This document shows, one piece after another, positions 1-7,676 of a stretch of 64,000 nucleotides of DNA (the stretch's first letter is position 1; every line of letters starts with the position of its first letter). The stretch covers positions 62,001-126,000 of the forward strand of contig NZ_JACJRE010000004.1 of NCBI RefSeq assembly GCF_014697075.1, given 5' to 3'. The position numbers and the translations under genes were made by a program. A model generated the notes under the pieces. The model saw only the letters and a program-made list of their open reading frames with translations. It did no database searches and was not told the origin of the DNA. Source of the stretch: Tolypothrix sp. FACHB-123 (GTDB lineage: Bacteria > Cyanobacteriota > Cyanobacteriia > Cyanobacteriales > Nostocaceae).

Positions 1-268
1 CGCTATTGGCAGAGGTAAGCAACTCATCAAGCTTGCCTTGACGTTCTAAAGCATGAATGTCATCACAACCACCAACATGATAGTCGTTAATGAAAATTTG
101 AGGCAAAGAGCGTCTTCCATTTGCTCTTTCAGCCATTTTATCCCTTGCTTCCTCATCACCATCGATGCTGTATTCAGTAAATTCAACACCCTTTTTATTT
201 AGCAAATTTTTAGCGCGGATACAAAATGGGCAAGTCCTCCAGGTATAAATTTCTACTTTTGCCGCCAT
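1..268 (-). CDS. grxC: Glutaredoxin 3, C-terminus cut by window edge
   Basis: Reverse-strand frame from the ATG at 268 runs off the left edge, giving 89 codons. Glutaredoxins are small thioredoxin-fold oxidoreductases that use glutathione to reduce disulfides and glutathione-mixed disulfides. The translation starts MAAKVEIYTWRTCPFC, so the dithiol active site CPFC is at about residues 13-16. The cis-proline segment SLPQIF and the glutathione-binding GGCDD segment follow at the expected spacing. Length so far matches a GrxC of about 90-110 residues, so only the last few residues are missing. The family call is firm; the symbol is by similarity to cyanobacterial GrxC. Confidence 0.92.
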   Translation of the reverse strand, partial: MAAKVEIYTWRTCPFCIRAKNLLNKKGVEFTEYSIDGDEEARDKMAERANGRRSLPQIFINDYHVGGCDDIHALERQGKLDELLTSANS

Positions 269-723
269 AACTTCCTCGATTAGTTTTAATATTCTTAATT
301 TTAGACCTTTGCTACTATATACTGCCCTTGAGTTACGTTAAAAGTCACAATAATTTTATTCCTACACAAATAAAGGTTAGTCAATAGTCGATAGATTGTT
401 AGCTATAGACTCTTGACTAATTGCATCTTTGCACCAGGTTTATTAATAAATTGATGTTATTCCAGTTTAAATAGTTGTAGCCTCAGCAACTATACGGTGA
501 TTACTCAGCGATATTAATTCTATTTCAGTATTAACCGCTATCATCAATCTAGTTATCTAGTCGTAAAAGTTACGACAAAAGTTATGTTCCACTAAATGGT
601 TAGTGATAAAATTGAAAATTTTAATTACCATTTGATTGTTAAAGCCCAGCAAAAAATAGATAGGCTGGGCTTTGTCCAGCCTGTAATTTTGAAAGCGTCT
701 TTTTCTTACTCACAGAGTATAAT
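269..723. other. Intergenic, 455 bp, no gene seen
   Basis: AT-rich spacer between grxC (which starts at 268 and runs left) and the PEP-CTERM gene ending at 724. I see no coding frame of note. It should hold the grxC promoter near 269-350, and it contains the hairpin at 641-673 annotated separately. Confidence 0.5.
641..673 (-). terminator. Hairpin downstream of the PEP-CTERM gene
   Basis: Perfect 10-bp inverted repeat AAAGCCCAGC (641-650) / GCTGGGCTTT (664-673) with a 13-nt loop, about 50 bp past the stop of the reverse-strand gene at 724-1554. Position and strength fit a transcription terminator; the T-run on the reverse strand is short, so termination is inferred. Confidence 0.65.
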
Positions 724-1554
724 TTAAACTTTTGCTAGGCGCTTCTTGTTCAAGACTTTGAGCGCACTCATTGCTACTACCGCCAGGGCAGCAGTTGTAC
801 TAGGTTCAGGTACACTTCTAGCGATGACTTTGAAATCAGGGCCGTTGTAAGTTGTTTTAGCACTTACTTGAATGCCTTTAATGCCTTTGATAGCTTGTTC
901 ATCGTTTAATCCTAGTTGCTTGAGGCTTACCCCCCAAGAACCAACATTTTGAGCCTCAGTAATTTCCATTGTGTCAATCTTGTAACCTGCATTTTGCTGA
1001 TTCTGCTTCTGCTTCAGGTTCAGAAGATTCCCAAGTAAATTGCCATTTTCATCAATTGCTTGAATATCCAAATCACTGTTCATACCCCGTTCCCAAAAGA
1101 ATAGGTTATCTAAACCAGAAGCATCTTGCCTAATAGTAGTGTCAAACCAAAGGTTCATTGTAAAAGCCCCTTTGTCTTCAGTATCAATAATGTTGTTGAG
1201 ATTATTGTTACCTAAGTAAGCAGCAATTTGATCTGCCTTTGGATCTTCGGAGACTTGTATATTCTTGGGTGTAGAAGCATTATCACCTCTATCTGTACTG
1301 GCTGCACCACTATTACCACCGCTGTATGTAGTATTTTTCAGATCAGTAACCCTATTAACAAAGGTAAAATTAGAAAATGTCTGGTCTTTTCCTTGCTTAT
1401 CTTTTTGAGTAATAGATTGTAACAAAATATTTGCTTTAGGGTCGTTAGATTGACTAACATTTGTTTTAAAATCTGCTGCCTGAGCAGATGGAACAAGCAC
1501 TAAACTAGTGCCAAAAGATATCAGAATTAAAGTAGAGATGCGTTTAATATTCAT
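724..1554 (-). CDS. Secreted PEP-CTERM protein (XDP2-like)
   Basis: 276 residues. An N-terminal signal peptide (MNIKRISTLI... ending in SAQA at about residue 26) and a C-terminal sorting tag (VPEPST at about 247, a hydrophobic stretch, then a basic end KKRLAKV) mark it as an exosortase substrate: exported, cut at the PEP motif and probably attached or released at the cell surface. The body is rich in Asn, Asp, Gly and Thr, as in cyanobacterial exosortase-dependent surface proteins; it resembles the class named XDP2, but that assignment is from memory and tentative. No exosortase gene lies in the window. Substrate or binding partner unknown. Divided from hflX by a 786-bp spacer. Confidence 0.8.
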   Translation of the reverse strand: MNIKRISTLILISFGTSLVLVPSAQAADFKTNVSQSNDPKANILLQSITQKDKQGKDQTFSNFTFVNRVTDLKNTTYSGGNSGAASTDRGDNASTPKNIQVSEDPKADQIAAYLGNNNLNNIIDTEDKGAFTMNLWFDTTIRQDASGLDNLFFWERGMNSDLDIQAIDENGNLLGNLLNLKQKQNQQNAGYKIDTMEITEAQNVGSWGVSLKQLGLNDEQAIKGIKGIQVSAKTTYNGPDFKVIARSVPEPSTTAALAVVAMSALKVLNKKRLAKV

Positions 1555-2094
1555 AGGATTTGTTGTGCTTTTAAAGCCTTTAAATTTCAGGTTTTGTTTT
1601 CCAGAGCGTAAAATCTAATCATTTTACCTAAATTATCCAAAAAATTAGCAAATTATTACTATTTATTGCCGAGTTTTTGAATTTTTCGGGTTTTTACCAA
1701 ATATCTGCGGCTAATGAGTGTTGAAAAATTACAATTAGGTGAGCGATAAATATAAATTGCCACACCTAATTCTCAATAGTCTATAGGTTTTGAAATTTTT
1801 ATTAAAAATTTAATTTAGACATTTCTAACTATCGGTTTTTAGGGATAGTTTTCGATTTAAGTATGATTAACTAGTATTTTTTTATTTAAATAAATTAAGT
1901 AAATAAACAGATATCTTTTCCAGAAGGTTGCTACAATGGCAATATTTCGATATTTAAATCATTAGATTTAGTTACAGTCAGAATTCCTAAAAAGAAACTA
2001 CTGGTAAAACTAAATTTCAGAAATTCGGAAAATACATAAAAGCAAGTTATTGAGTCGAAAATGATATAACTTACTTTTTACTATTTCCTGAAGT

Positions 2095-2205
2095 AATACG
2101 GTTTAGTTAGCGTCAAAAACCTTAGACCGTGTAGGTGAACGAAACTCAACATTTTTGACGCTGTGTTGGGTTAAACGACGTGAAACCCAACCTTGTATAT
2201 GAAAA
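2095..2205. repeat. Degenerate MITE-family copy
   Basis: Starts TAATACGGTTTAGTTAGCGT, which matches the inverted-repeat end of the element at 12387-12522 (CAATACAGTTCAGTTAGCGC on its reverse strand). Inside are the same building blocks: a GTAGG start, GAACGAAAC, CAACATTT, then TGTTGGGTTAAACGACGTG and AAACCCAACC. The far terminal repeat is not recognisable, so this looks like a decayed copy. Confidence 0.6.
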
Positions 2206-2272
2206 ATAGTAGTAGACCCTACCTTGAGAAAAATTTAGCAGAAAACACCGGATACAGTGGGTGAAGTAATAA

Positions 2273-2306
2273 AAAATGCCGCAGTCAAATATAACTACGG
2301 CATTTT
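2273..2306 (-). terminator. hflX terminator hairpin
   Basis: Perfect 9-bp stem AAAATGCCG (2273-2281) / CGGCATTTT (2298-2306), about 35 bp past the hflX stop, with an A-run on the + strand that gives a U-run after the stem on the hflX transcript. A standard intrinsic terminator shape. Confidence 0.8.
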
Positions 2307-2340
2307 CACTAAAAAACAATATTTACTAGATTTTTAGTAT

Positions 2341-4068
2341 TTAGCGAGAGTCAACGGCGTATTGAATCAGCTGGGTTAAACGATGCCGTAGGGTTTCCAA
2401 TCCTAAGCGCTGGCTAGCAGAAATAAATACTGCTAGAGGAAACTCTTCTCGCGCTAAGGCTAGGGTTTCACTACTGACTCGATCGATTTTGTTAAAAGCC
2501 ACTAATGCTGGGCCTGGAGTCACTGGCATTTGAGCTAGGATTTCTCTAACTGAGCGAATATGACTCAACCATGCTGGATGGGACAAATCGACTAGATGTA
2601 GTAAAGCATCAGCTTCTGTGACTTCTTCTAAAGTAGCGCGGAAAGCATCCATTAATGGGGCTGGCAATTCGTGTATAAATCCCACTGTATCGGTGACTAG
2701 AATCTCTTGAGTTTCACCTGTCTCAGCATGGGGAATTACTAGACGGCGCGTGGTCGGGTCAAGAGTCGCAAATAGCTGGTCTGCTGTGTACACTTCAGCA
2801 TTAGTCAGGGCATTAAGCAAGGTGGATTTGCCAGCGTTGGTATAACCAACTAAAGCCACTGAGGGAACTTCTCGGTGCTGTCGGCGTTGGCGTAAACGGG
2901 AACGATGGGCTTGCAACTGGTTGACTTCTTGTTGCAATCGCGAAATCCGGCGCTGAATCGCACGGCGTTCAGTTTCCAGTTTGGTTTCACCAGGTCCTCG
3001 AGTACCAATACCACCACCTAAGCGAGACATGGCTTGCCCTCTACCAGTTAGGCGAGGCAGCATATACTCTAACTGTGCCAGTTCTACTTGTAATTTCCCA
3101 GCACGGGACTGAGCGCGTTGGGCAAATATATCCAAGATGACTTCGGTGCGATCGACTACCCGAACGCCAATTTGGGCTTCTAGGTTGCGGACTTGGGCGG
3201 GTGAGAGGTCACGGTCAAAGACGACGAGAGTGGCCCCTAAAGTTTGGGCAGTTAGGGCGACTTCTTGGACTTTACCTTCTCCGACTACTGTTTGGGGATG
3301 AATTCGCGATCGCTTTTGTTGCACTGTTTGTAAAACATCGCCTCCAGCTGTATCTACTAAGCGTGCCAATTCCGCTAGGGTATCGTGGAATTCTAGGTGA
3401 CTCTTTTCATCTGTCATCACACCCACAATTAGCACGCGATCGTGGTCGATATCTACTTGCTGGGCAACAAATTCTCGCTGAAATTCAGCTTCTAGATTTT
3501 CTACTAAATCAAGAAAATCTTGCTGCGTCAGTTCATCCAAACTCAGAGGCGATGATAAACTCCATCTGGGAGATGGGACACCACTAGACCCAACTGCAAG
3601 CAAAGCCTGAGATTCTTGGGGTGTCAGGTGAGCTAAATAAGCTTCTTTGACGTATCCAGTAGCGCCTCCGCCTCTGCGGGTAAATCCCGTTCCCGTAATA
3701 TTTAGTACTACTAGGGCATCTAACCTTTGCATAGCCATAGCAGTCAGCGCCGCTTCATTGGGCGGTTCTGGCTTCAAATGAGTGGCTATACAGCGAATAC
3801 CGCTAAGTCGTTCTGCACCATAACGGGGCAATTCTAGCGGCGGGATTTGCGTTTGACGTGGCGTGCCTACCCCTACGCGAATCACTTGTCCGCGACGGTT
3901 GAGGTAGGCACAAATAGGCTGATTGATTTCTGTACTGATTGCTGCCAGTCGCTGGGAAAACTCGGACGTACTGATGCGATCGCCCGGTATGCGCTGGTGA
4001 TACAGCCGCTGTAGTTGTTTCAGCTGGCTGGACTTTAAACCTTGGAGATTTCCGTAGATAGTCTCTAT
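2341..4068 (-). CDS. hflX: GTPase HflX (start codon unusual)
   Basis: Ribosome-associated GTPase that splits stalled ribosomes and binds the 50S subunit. From the first standard start (GTG at 3883-3885) it is 514 residues; the G domain begins near residue 340 with P-loop GYTNAGKS, then DPTTRRL, DTVGFI and NKID. The coil RRISRLQQEVNQL precedes the G domain. The same frame continues 61 codons upstream of the GTG and encodes sequence that looks like the normal cyanobacterial HflX N-terminus (TIYGNLQGLKSSQLK, then LNRRGQVIRVGVGT). An in-frame TAA lies at 4078-4080, and no ATG, GTG or TTG lies between it and 3885. I therefore give the coding span from the ATA at 4066-4068 (575 codons), where an initiator Met would be expected. 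Family certain; start uncertain. Confidence 0.85.
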   Translation of the reverse strand: METIYGNLQGLKSSQLKQLQRLYHQRIPGDRISTSEFSQRLAAISTEINQPICAYLNRRGQVIRVGVGTPRQTQIPPLELPRYGAERLSGIRCIATHLKPEPPNEAALTAMAMQRLDALVVLNITGTGFTRRGGGATGYVKEAYLAHLTPQESQALLAVGSSGVPSPRWSLSSPLSLDELTQQDFLDLVENLEAEFQREFVAQQVDIDHDRVLIVGVMTDEKSHLEFHDTLAELARLVDTAGGDVLQTVQQKRSRIHPQTVVGEGKVQEVALTAQTLGATLVVFDRDLSPAQVRNLEAQIGVRVVDRTEVILDIFAQRAQSRAGKLQVELAQLEYMLPRLTGRGQAMSRLGGGIGTRGPGETKLETERRAIQRRISRLQQEVNQLQAHRSRLRQRRQHREVPSVALVGYTNAGKSTLLNALTNAEVYTADQLFATLDPTTRRLVIPHAETGETQEILVTDTVGFIHELPAPLMDAFRATLEEVTEADALLHLVDLSHPAWLSHIRSVREILAQMPVTPGPALVAFNKIDRVSSETLALAREEFPLAVFISASQRLGLETLRHRLTQLIQYAVDSR

Positions 4069-4253
4069 AGGCGTTTCTTACCAGTTAAATGGTACCCCGA
4101 ATCCTTCTATTGTTTATTTTACAACATCCCAAAAACTGTAAACTCTATCTTCTGGCGTTTGCATTGTGCTTTAATGGCATCTAGTTTGGGTCTTAGGACT
4201 GGGGATGTGAGGCAGACAAGAGGTTAAAAAAGACAAATGCCGTATTAGAAATT

Positions 4254-4451
4254 ATGTTTATGACTGAGTTAACTGAAGAAATCTGGTATATTGTCAAGCG
4301 TCCTGCTGGTTATTGCGAGATAGTCACCAATTTAGATGGTGGGGAAGATAAACCAGAAATTATTGAACAGTGGGGCCCCTTTACTTCTCAAGGAGAAGCG
4401 ATCGCTCGTCGGGTAGGATTAATTAGGGCTGGCAAATGCCAACCCCAATAA
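4254..4451 (+). CDS. Conserved small hypothetical protein
   Basis: 65 residues; a second ATG six bases on (4260) is equally likely as start. Acidic start (MTELTEEIWYIVKRP), a GGEDKPEIIEQWGPF middle and an RRVGLIRAGKCQPQ end. The pattern of an aromatic-rich query-like beta segment followed by WGPF and a helix (SQGEAIARRVGLIRAG) is consistent with a small folded domain. It lies between the divergent hflX start and the convergent ctpB end (19 bp away). I recognise no named family and assign no function. Codon use and a HIP1-like site resemble neighbours, which supports a real gene. Confidence 0.65.
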   Translation: MFMTELTEEIWYIVKRPAGYCEIVTNLDGGEDKPEIIEQWGPFTSQGEAIARRVGLIRAGKCQPQ

Positions 4452-4470
4452 AGTACAAAATTTACAATTT

Positions 4471-5754
4471 TTAATTTTTTCCAGTTGTAGTCGTACTCTG
4501 AGCGGTAATTTGCTTGCCTAATACTTCCACTGCTTTAGCAAATTGAGGATCTTCTTGTGTTGCCAGTTTATCTCGCTCGTTGAGCCATAACTCTTGTCTT
4601 TGAGCATCGCTCAACTCGACCTTAACATCAGGATCGATTCCATGCTTATTAATATCTTTACCGCTGGGAGTATGATATTTAGCAATTGTTACTGCTAATC
4701 CGGAGCCATCTTCGAGTGGACGGACTGATTGTACTAAGCCTTTACCAAAAGTTTGCGTTCCTACTAAAGTAGCGCGTTTGTTATCTTGCAAAGCACCAGA
4801 GAGAATTTCACTCGCACTAGCTGAACCTTTATCAACTAAAATTACCAACGGCTTATTTGTCAAAGCACGTCCGTTAGCAACTTCCCGTTCTTGTTCGCCT
4901 TGGCGGTCAATAGTGGAGACGATTGTACCTTTATCTAACCACATGCGGGCAATTTCTACACTGGAGAAGAGTAAGCCACCTGGATTACCACGTAGATCCA
5001 AGATGTAACCAACAACTTGTTTGGATTCTAAATTTTTGATGGCACTTTGCATTTCCTTGCCAGCATTAGCGCTGAATTGATTCAGCCGAATGTAACCAAC
5101 ATTGCCTGCTGGGGTTTGTTTTTCGGAGAATTTAACTGGATGGATTTCAATCCGTGCTCGTTGGATTTCAAACTCTTTGGTTTGTCCGCTGCGCCGAATC
5201 GTCAGTTTTACCTTGGTTCCGGCTTCACCGCGAATTAAGGATACAGCTTGGTTAGTATCCATTCCCTTAGTACTTTTGCCGTCAATTTGGAGAATTTCAT
5301 CTTTGGCTAAAATCCCAGCTTTAAATGCTGGAGTATCCTCAATTGGGGCAATCACAACCAGCTGTTTGGTTTTTTCATCTTGACTAATTGTGATACCGAT
5401 ACCTGTGAGTTCTCCAGAGGTATCAACTTGCATATTTTTAAATTCTTCCGGGTCCATAAACCGGGTGTAGGGATCGTCTAGCTTCTTCAGCATTTCCCGG
5501 ATGGACTTATATGCTTCCTTCTTACTACTGTAATTTTTATTTAAATACTCTTTGCGTACAGCTTGCCAATCTACTTGATTAAAAGTAGCGTCTACGTATT
5601 GGCGCTGAACTACTTGCCAAACCTCATCTATCAATTCCTTGGGACTGTTATTTAAAGCCTGACCTCGTGAGTGAATGCCAAGGCTTGTAATAGCAATAGT
5701 TGAGAGCGTCACTGCCGTAGCACCCAAAACCAGCCTACTTTTTGTAATCACCAT
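4471..5754 (-). CDS. ctpB: Carboxyl-terminal processing protease (S41A, CtpB-like)
   Basis: 427 residues. Serine protease of the tail-specific S41A family, exported to the lumen/periplasm. An N-terminal hydrophobic segment (residues about 5-27) is a signal peptide or anchor. A PDZ domain follows at about 100-190 (GELTGIGITI, GILAKDEILQIDG). The catalytic Ser lies in KGSASASEILSGAL near residue 314 and the catalytic Lys in TFGKGLVQ near 338. CtpA of this family matures the photosystem II D1 protein; this length and N-terminus look more like the CtpB paralogue, so D1 processing should not be assumed. Single gene, ends 19 bp from the convergent small gene. Confidence 0.88.
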   Translation of the reverse strand: MVITKSRLVLGATAVTLSTIAITSLGIHSRGQALNNSPKELIDEVWQVVQRQYVDATFNQVDWQAVRKEYLNKNYSSKKEAYKSIREMLKKLDDPYTRFMDPEEFKNMQVDTSGELTGIGITISQDEKTKQLVVIAPIEDTPAFKAGILAKDEILQIDGKSTKGMDTNQAVSLIRGEAGTKVKLTIRRSGQTKEFEIQRARIEIHPVKFSEKQTPAGNVGYIRLNQFSANAGKEMQSAIKNLESKQVVGYILDLRGNPGGLLFSSVEIARMWLDKGTIVSTIDRQGEQEREVANGRALTNKPLVILVDKGSASASEILSGALQDNKRATLVGTQTFGKGLVQSVRPLEDGSGLAVTIAKYHTPSGKDINKHGIDPDVKVELSDAQRQELWLNERDKLATQEDPQFAKAVEVLGKQITAQSTTTTGKN

Positions 5755-5868
5755 AATGACAGCTGCGCCAGAGGAAAATTTTGTATAGTCAGTATGCTCA
5801 ATCTAACACAGGGTATCACTGTAACAGAGGAGCATGTATTCTTATTACAGCAAAATACTTGGCAATCC

Positions 5869-5887
5869 GGCGACCATTGTGGTCGCC
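5869..5887 (-). terminator. Hairpin after ispG
   Basis: GGCGACCA (5869-5876) / TGGTCGCC (5880-5887) with a 3-nt loop, 12 bp after the ispG stop. A tight stem without a clear U-run, so a terminator or 3-prime stabiliser is inferred. Confidence 0.5.
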
Positions 5888-5899
5888 ATTATTAAAATC

Positions 5900-7126
5900 T
5901 TAAGGATCTACCCAGCGTCCATCAGACTTGATGAGGTTAATTAATTCCTCTACACCCTGGTCTTCTGGGACTTTTTTAATTTCTTCTCTACCACGATATA
6001 AAGAAATATAACCGGGAGTTTTGCCTACATAGCCATAGTCCGCATCTGCCATTTCTCCAGGGCCATTTACAATACAACCCATCACTGCTATGTCCAACCC
6101 TGTTAAGTGCTTAGTTGCTTCTCGAACTTTGTGCAGTACTTCTTCGAGATTAAATAAGGTACGTCCACAGGAAGGACAAGCGACGTATTCCACCATTGTT
6201 TTCCGCAATCCCAAAGCTTGGAGAATGCTATAGCAGACGGGGATTTCTTTTTCTGGTGCTTCTGTTAGCGAGACACGGATTGTATCGCCAATGCCATCAG
6301 CGAGTAATGTGGCAATACCAGCAGTAGATTTAATCCGCCCATATTCTCCATCCCCTGCTTCTGTGACACCCAAATGTAGGGGATATTCCATACCAAACTC
6401 ATCCATGCGCTTGGCCATGAGACGATAGGCAGCTACCATGACTGGTACGCGGGAGGCTTTCATGGAAATTACTAAATTGTGGAAATTTAGCGATTCACAA
6501 ATGCGGATGAATTCTAAAGCTGATTCCACCATCCCCTCTGGGGTATCGCCGTAGGTAAATAACATTCTCTCTGCTAGAGAACCATGATTTACCCCGATGC
6601 GCATGGCTTTACCTTGATCTCTTAAGGAGACCACTAAAGGTTCTAAGGTTTCGCGGATTTTTTCGCCAATTTCATCAAATTCTGCTTTGGTATATTCACT
6701 TCTATTGGCATTTGGCTTTTCAAACACATACAAACCGGGATTAATGCGTACTTTCTCAATGTGCTTGGCAACTTCCAAAGCAATTTTCATACCGTTGTGA
6801 TGCACATCAGCAACGATGGGTACGTCTTTGTAGGTTTTAATGAGTTTTTGTTTAATTTCCGCTAAAGCTTTGGCATGGGCCATACTGGGCACAGTAACGC
6901 GGACAATTTCGCAGCCAATCTCGTGTAGACGACGAATAGCTGCTACAGAACCATCGATGTCTAGCGTGTCTTCATTAATCATTGACTGGACTACTACAGG
7001 GTAGCCACCACCAATGGTGACATTTCCCACCTTTACCGGACGGGTTTTACGGCGCTTGATTGTTGTATCAAAGGTGAGTTCGCTAGATGTGGTGTTTACA
7101 GTTGTAACTGTGGGCAGAGTTTGCAT
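5900..7126 (-). CDS. ispG: 4-hydroxy-3-methylbut-2-enyl diphosphate synthase
   Basis: MEP isoprenoid pathway step that reduces ME-cPP to HMBPP, in cyanobacteria fed by ferredoxin. The frame is open to an ATG at 7171, but the ATG at 7126 (MQTLPTVTT) has a good GAGG ribosome site and matches cyanobacterial starts, giving 408 residues. TIM-barrel motifs include [22 protein letters not shown] and RIGVNHGSL. The C-terminal iron-sulfur part has CPSCGRT and GCIVNGPGE, which supply the three cysteine ligands of the 4Fe-4S cluster. Full length, no damage. ispD at 16307-16999 is another enzyme of the pathway in this window. Confidence 0.96.
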   Translation of the reverse strand: MQTLPTVTTVNTTSSELTFDTTIKRRKTRPVKVGNVTIGGGYPVVVQSMINEDTLDIDGSVAAIRRLHEIGCEIVRVTVPSMAHAKALAEIKQKLIKTYKDVPIVADVHHNGMKIALEVAKHIEKVRINPGLYVFEKPNANRSEYTKAEFDEIGEKIRETLEPLVVSLRDQGKAMRIGVNHGSLAERMLFTYGDTPEGMVESALEFIRICESLNFHNLVISMKASRVPVMVAAYRLMAKRMDEFGMEYPLHLGVTEAGDGEYGRIKSTAGIATLLADGIGDTIRVSLTEAPEKEIPVCYSILQALGLRKTMVEYVACPSCGRTLFNLEEVLHKVREATKHLTGLDIAVMGCIVNGPGEMADADYGYVGKTPGYISLYRGREEIKKVPEDQGVEELINLIKSDGRWVDP

Positions 7127-7676
7127 AACCTCATTAGGTAAATTTGCTGTAGCGAAAATATCAAATTTCAAGTTCTCTGTTTTTCAGATTGCCACAGTTG
7201 GGGCGATTTTAGTCAACGCGGTAGTAAAAAAATAAGAAAGAGAGACAGAAGCAGAAATAAAGAAGATTTATCGATTTTTATCTCAACGGAAAATAGAGGA
7301 TTTACCGAGCTTTTTTACTAGTTGGCGATCGCTCTGTTACTGAGTGATCAATGCTATCATTAATCGCAATTATTTTATCAAATCAGCTTTCATAAGCTTT
7401 ATCTATGAGATGCATTAAGGCGCAGCTTTAATTACTACGGTATTTCTTGAGTATATAATTAACCAACTCGATCGCTAGAGTTTAAATCAGTGAATAAATA
7501 TGATGAATTTTCAATAGTGAAGTTCCGATCGTTTAGTTGATTTAAAGATAAATTAATCATTAATTAAAAGAATACAAATATACTACTAAAAGTGGGAGAA
7601 AGAGAATCGTATATAAAAAGCGATCGCACTCACACATAATGCGATCGCCTGATAATTTCTGACCTATTTGCAGTAT
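7127..7676. other. Intergenic, about 550 bp
   Basis: Spacer between ispG and the LamG/jacalin gene. AT-rich with several HIP1 octamers; holds the ispG promoter near its left side and the HIP1 hairpin at 7619-7648. No gene supported. Confidence 0.5.
7619..7648 (-). terminator. Paired HIP1 octamers forming a hairpin
   Basis: Two GCGATCGC octamers (7620-7627 and 7641-7648) 13 nt apart. Each octamer is self-complementary, so the pair can form a stem about 30 bp past the stop of the gene at 7677. It may serve as its terminator, but could equally be two chance HIP1 sites. Confidence 0.4.

Larger units (their letters stand above)
1555..2340. other. Intergenic, 786 bp
   Basis: No credible coding frame. 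The part near 1555-2090 is very AT-rich and should carry the promoter of the PEP-CTERM gene. The part at 2095-2205 is a degenerate relative of the MITE at 12387-12522, and 2273-2306 is the hflX terminator hairpin; both are listed separately. Confidence 0.5.

Noticed and set aside
4042-4227. 61-codon forward frame antisense to the hflX start
   Set aside because: It overlaps the conserved HflX N-terminal coding on the other strand and has no own signal.
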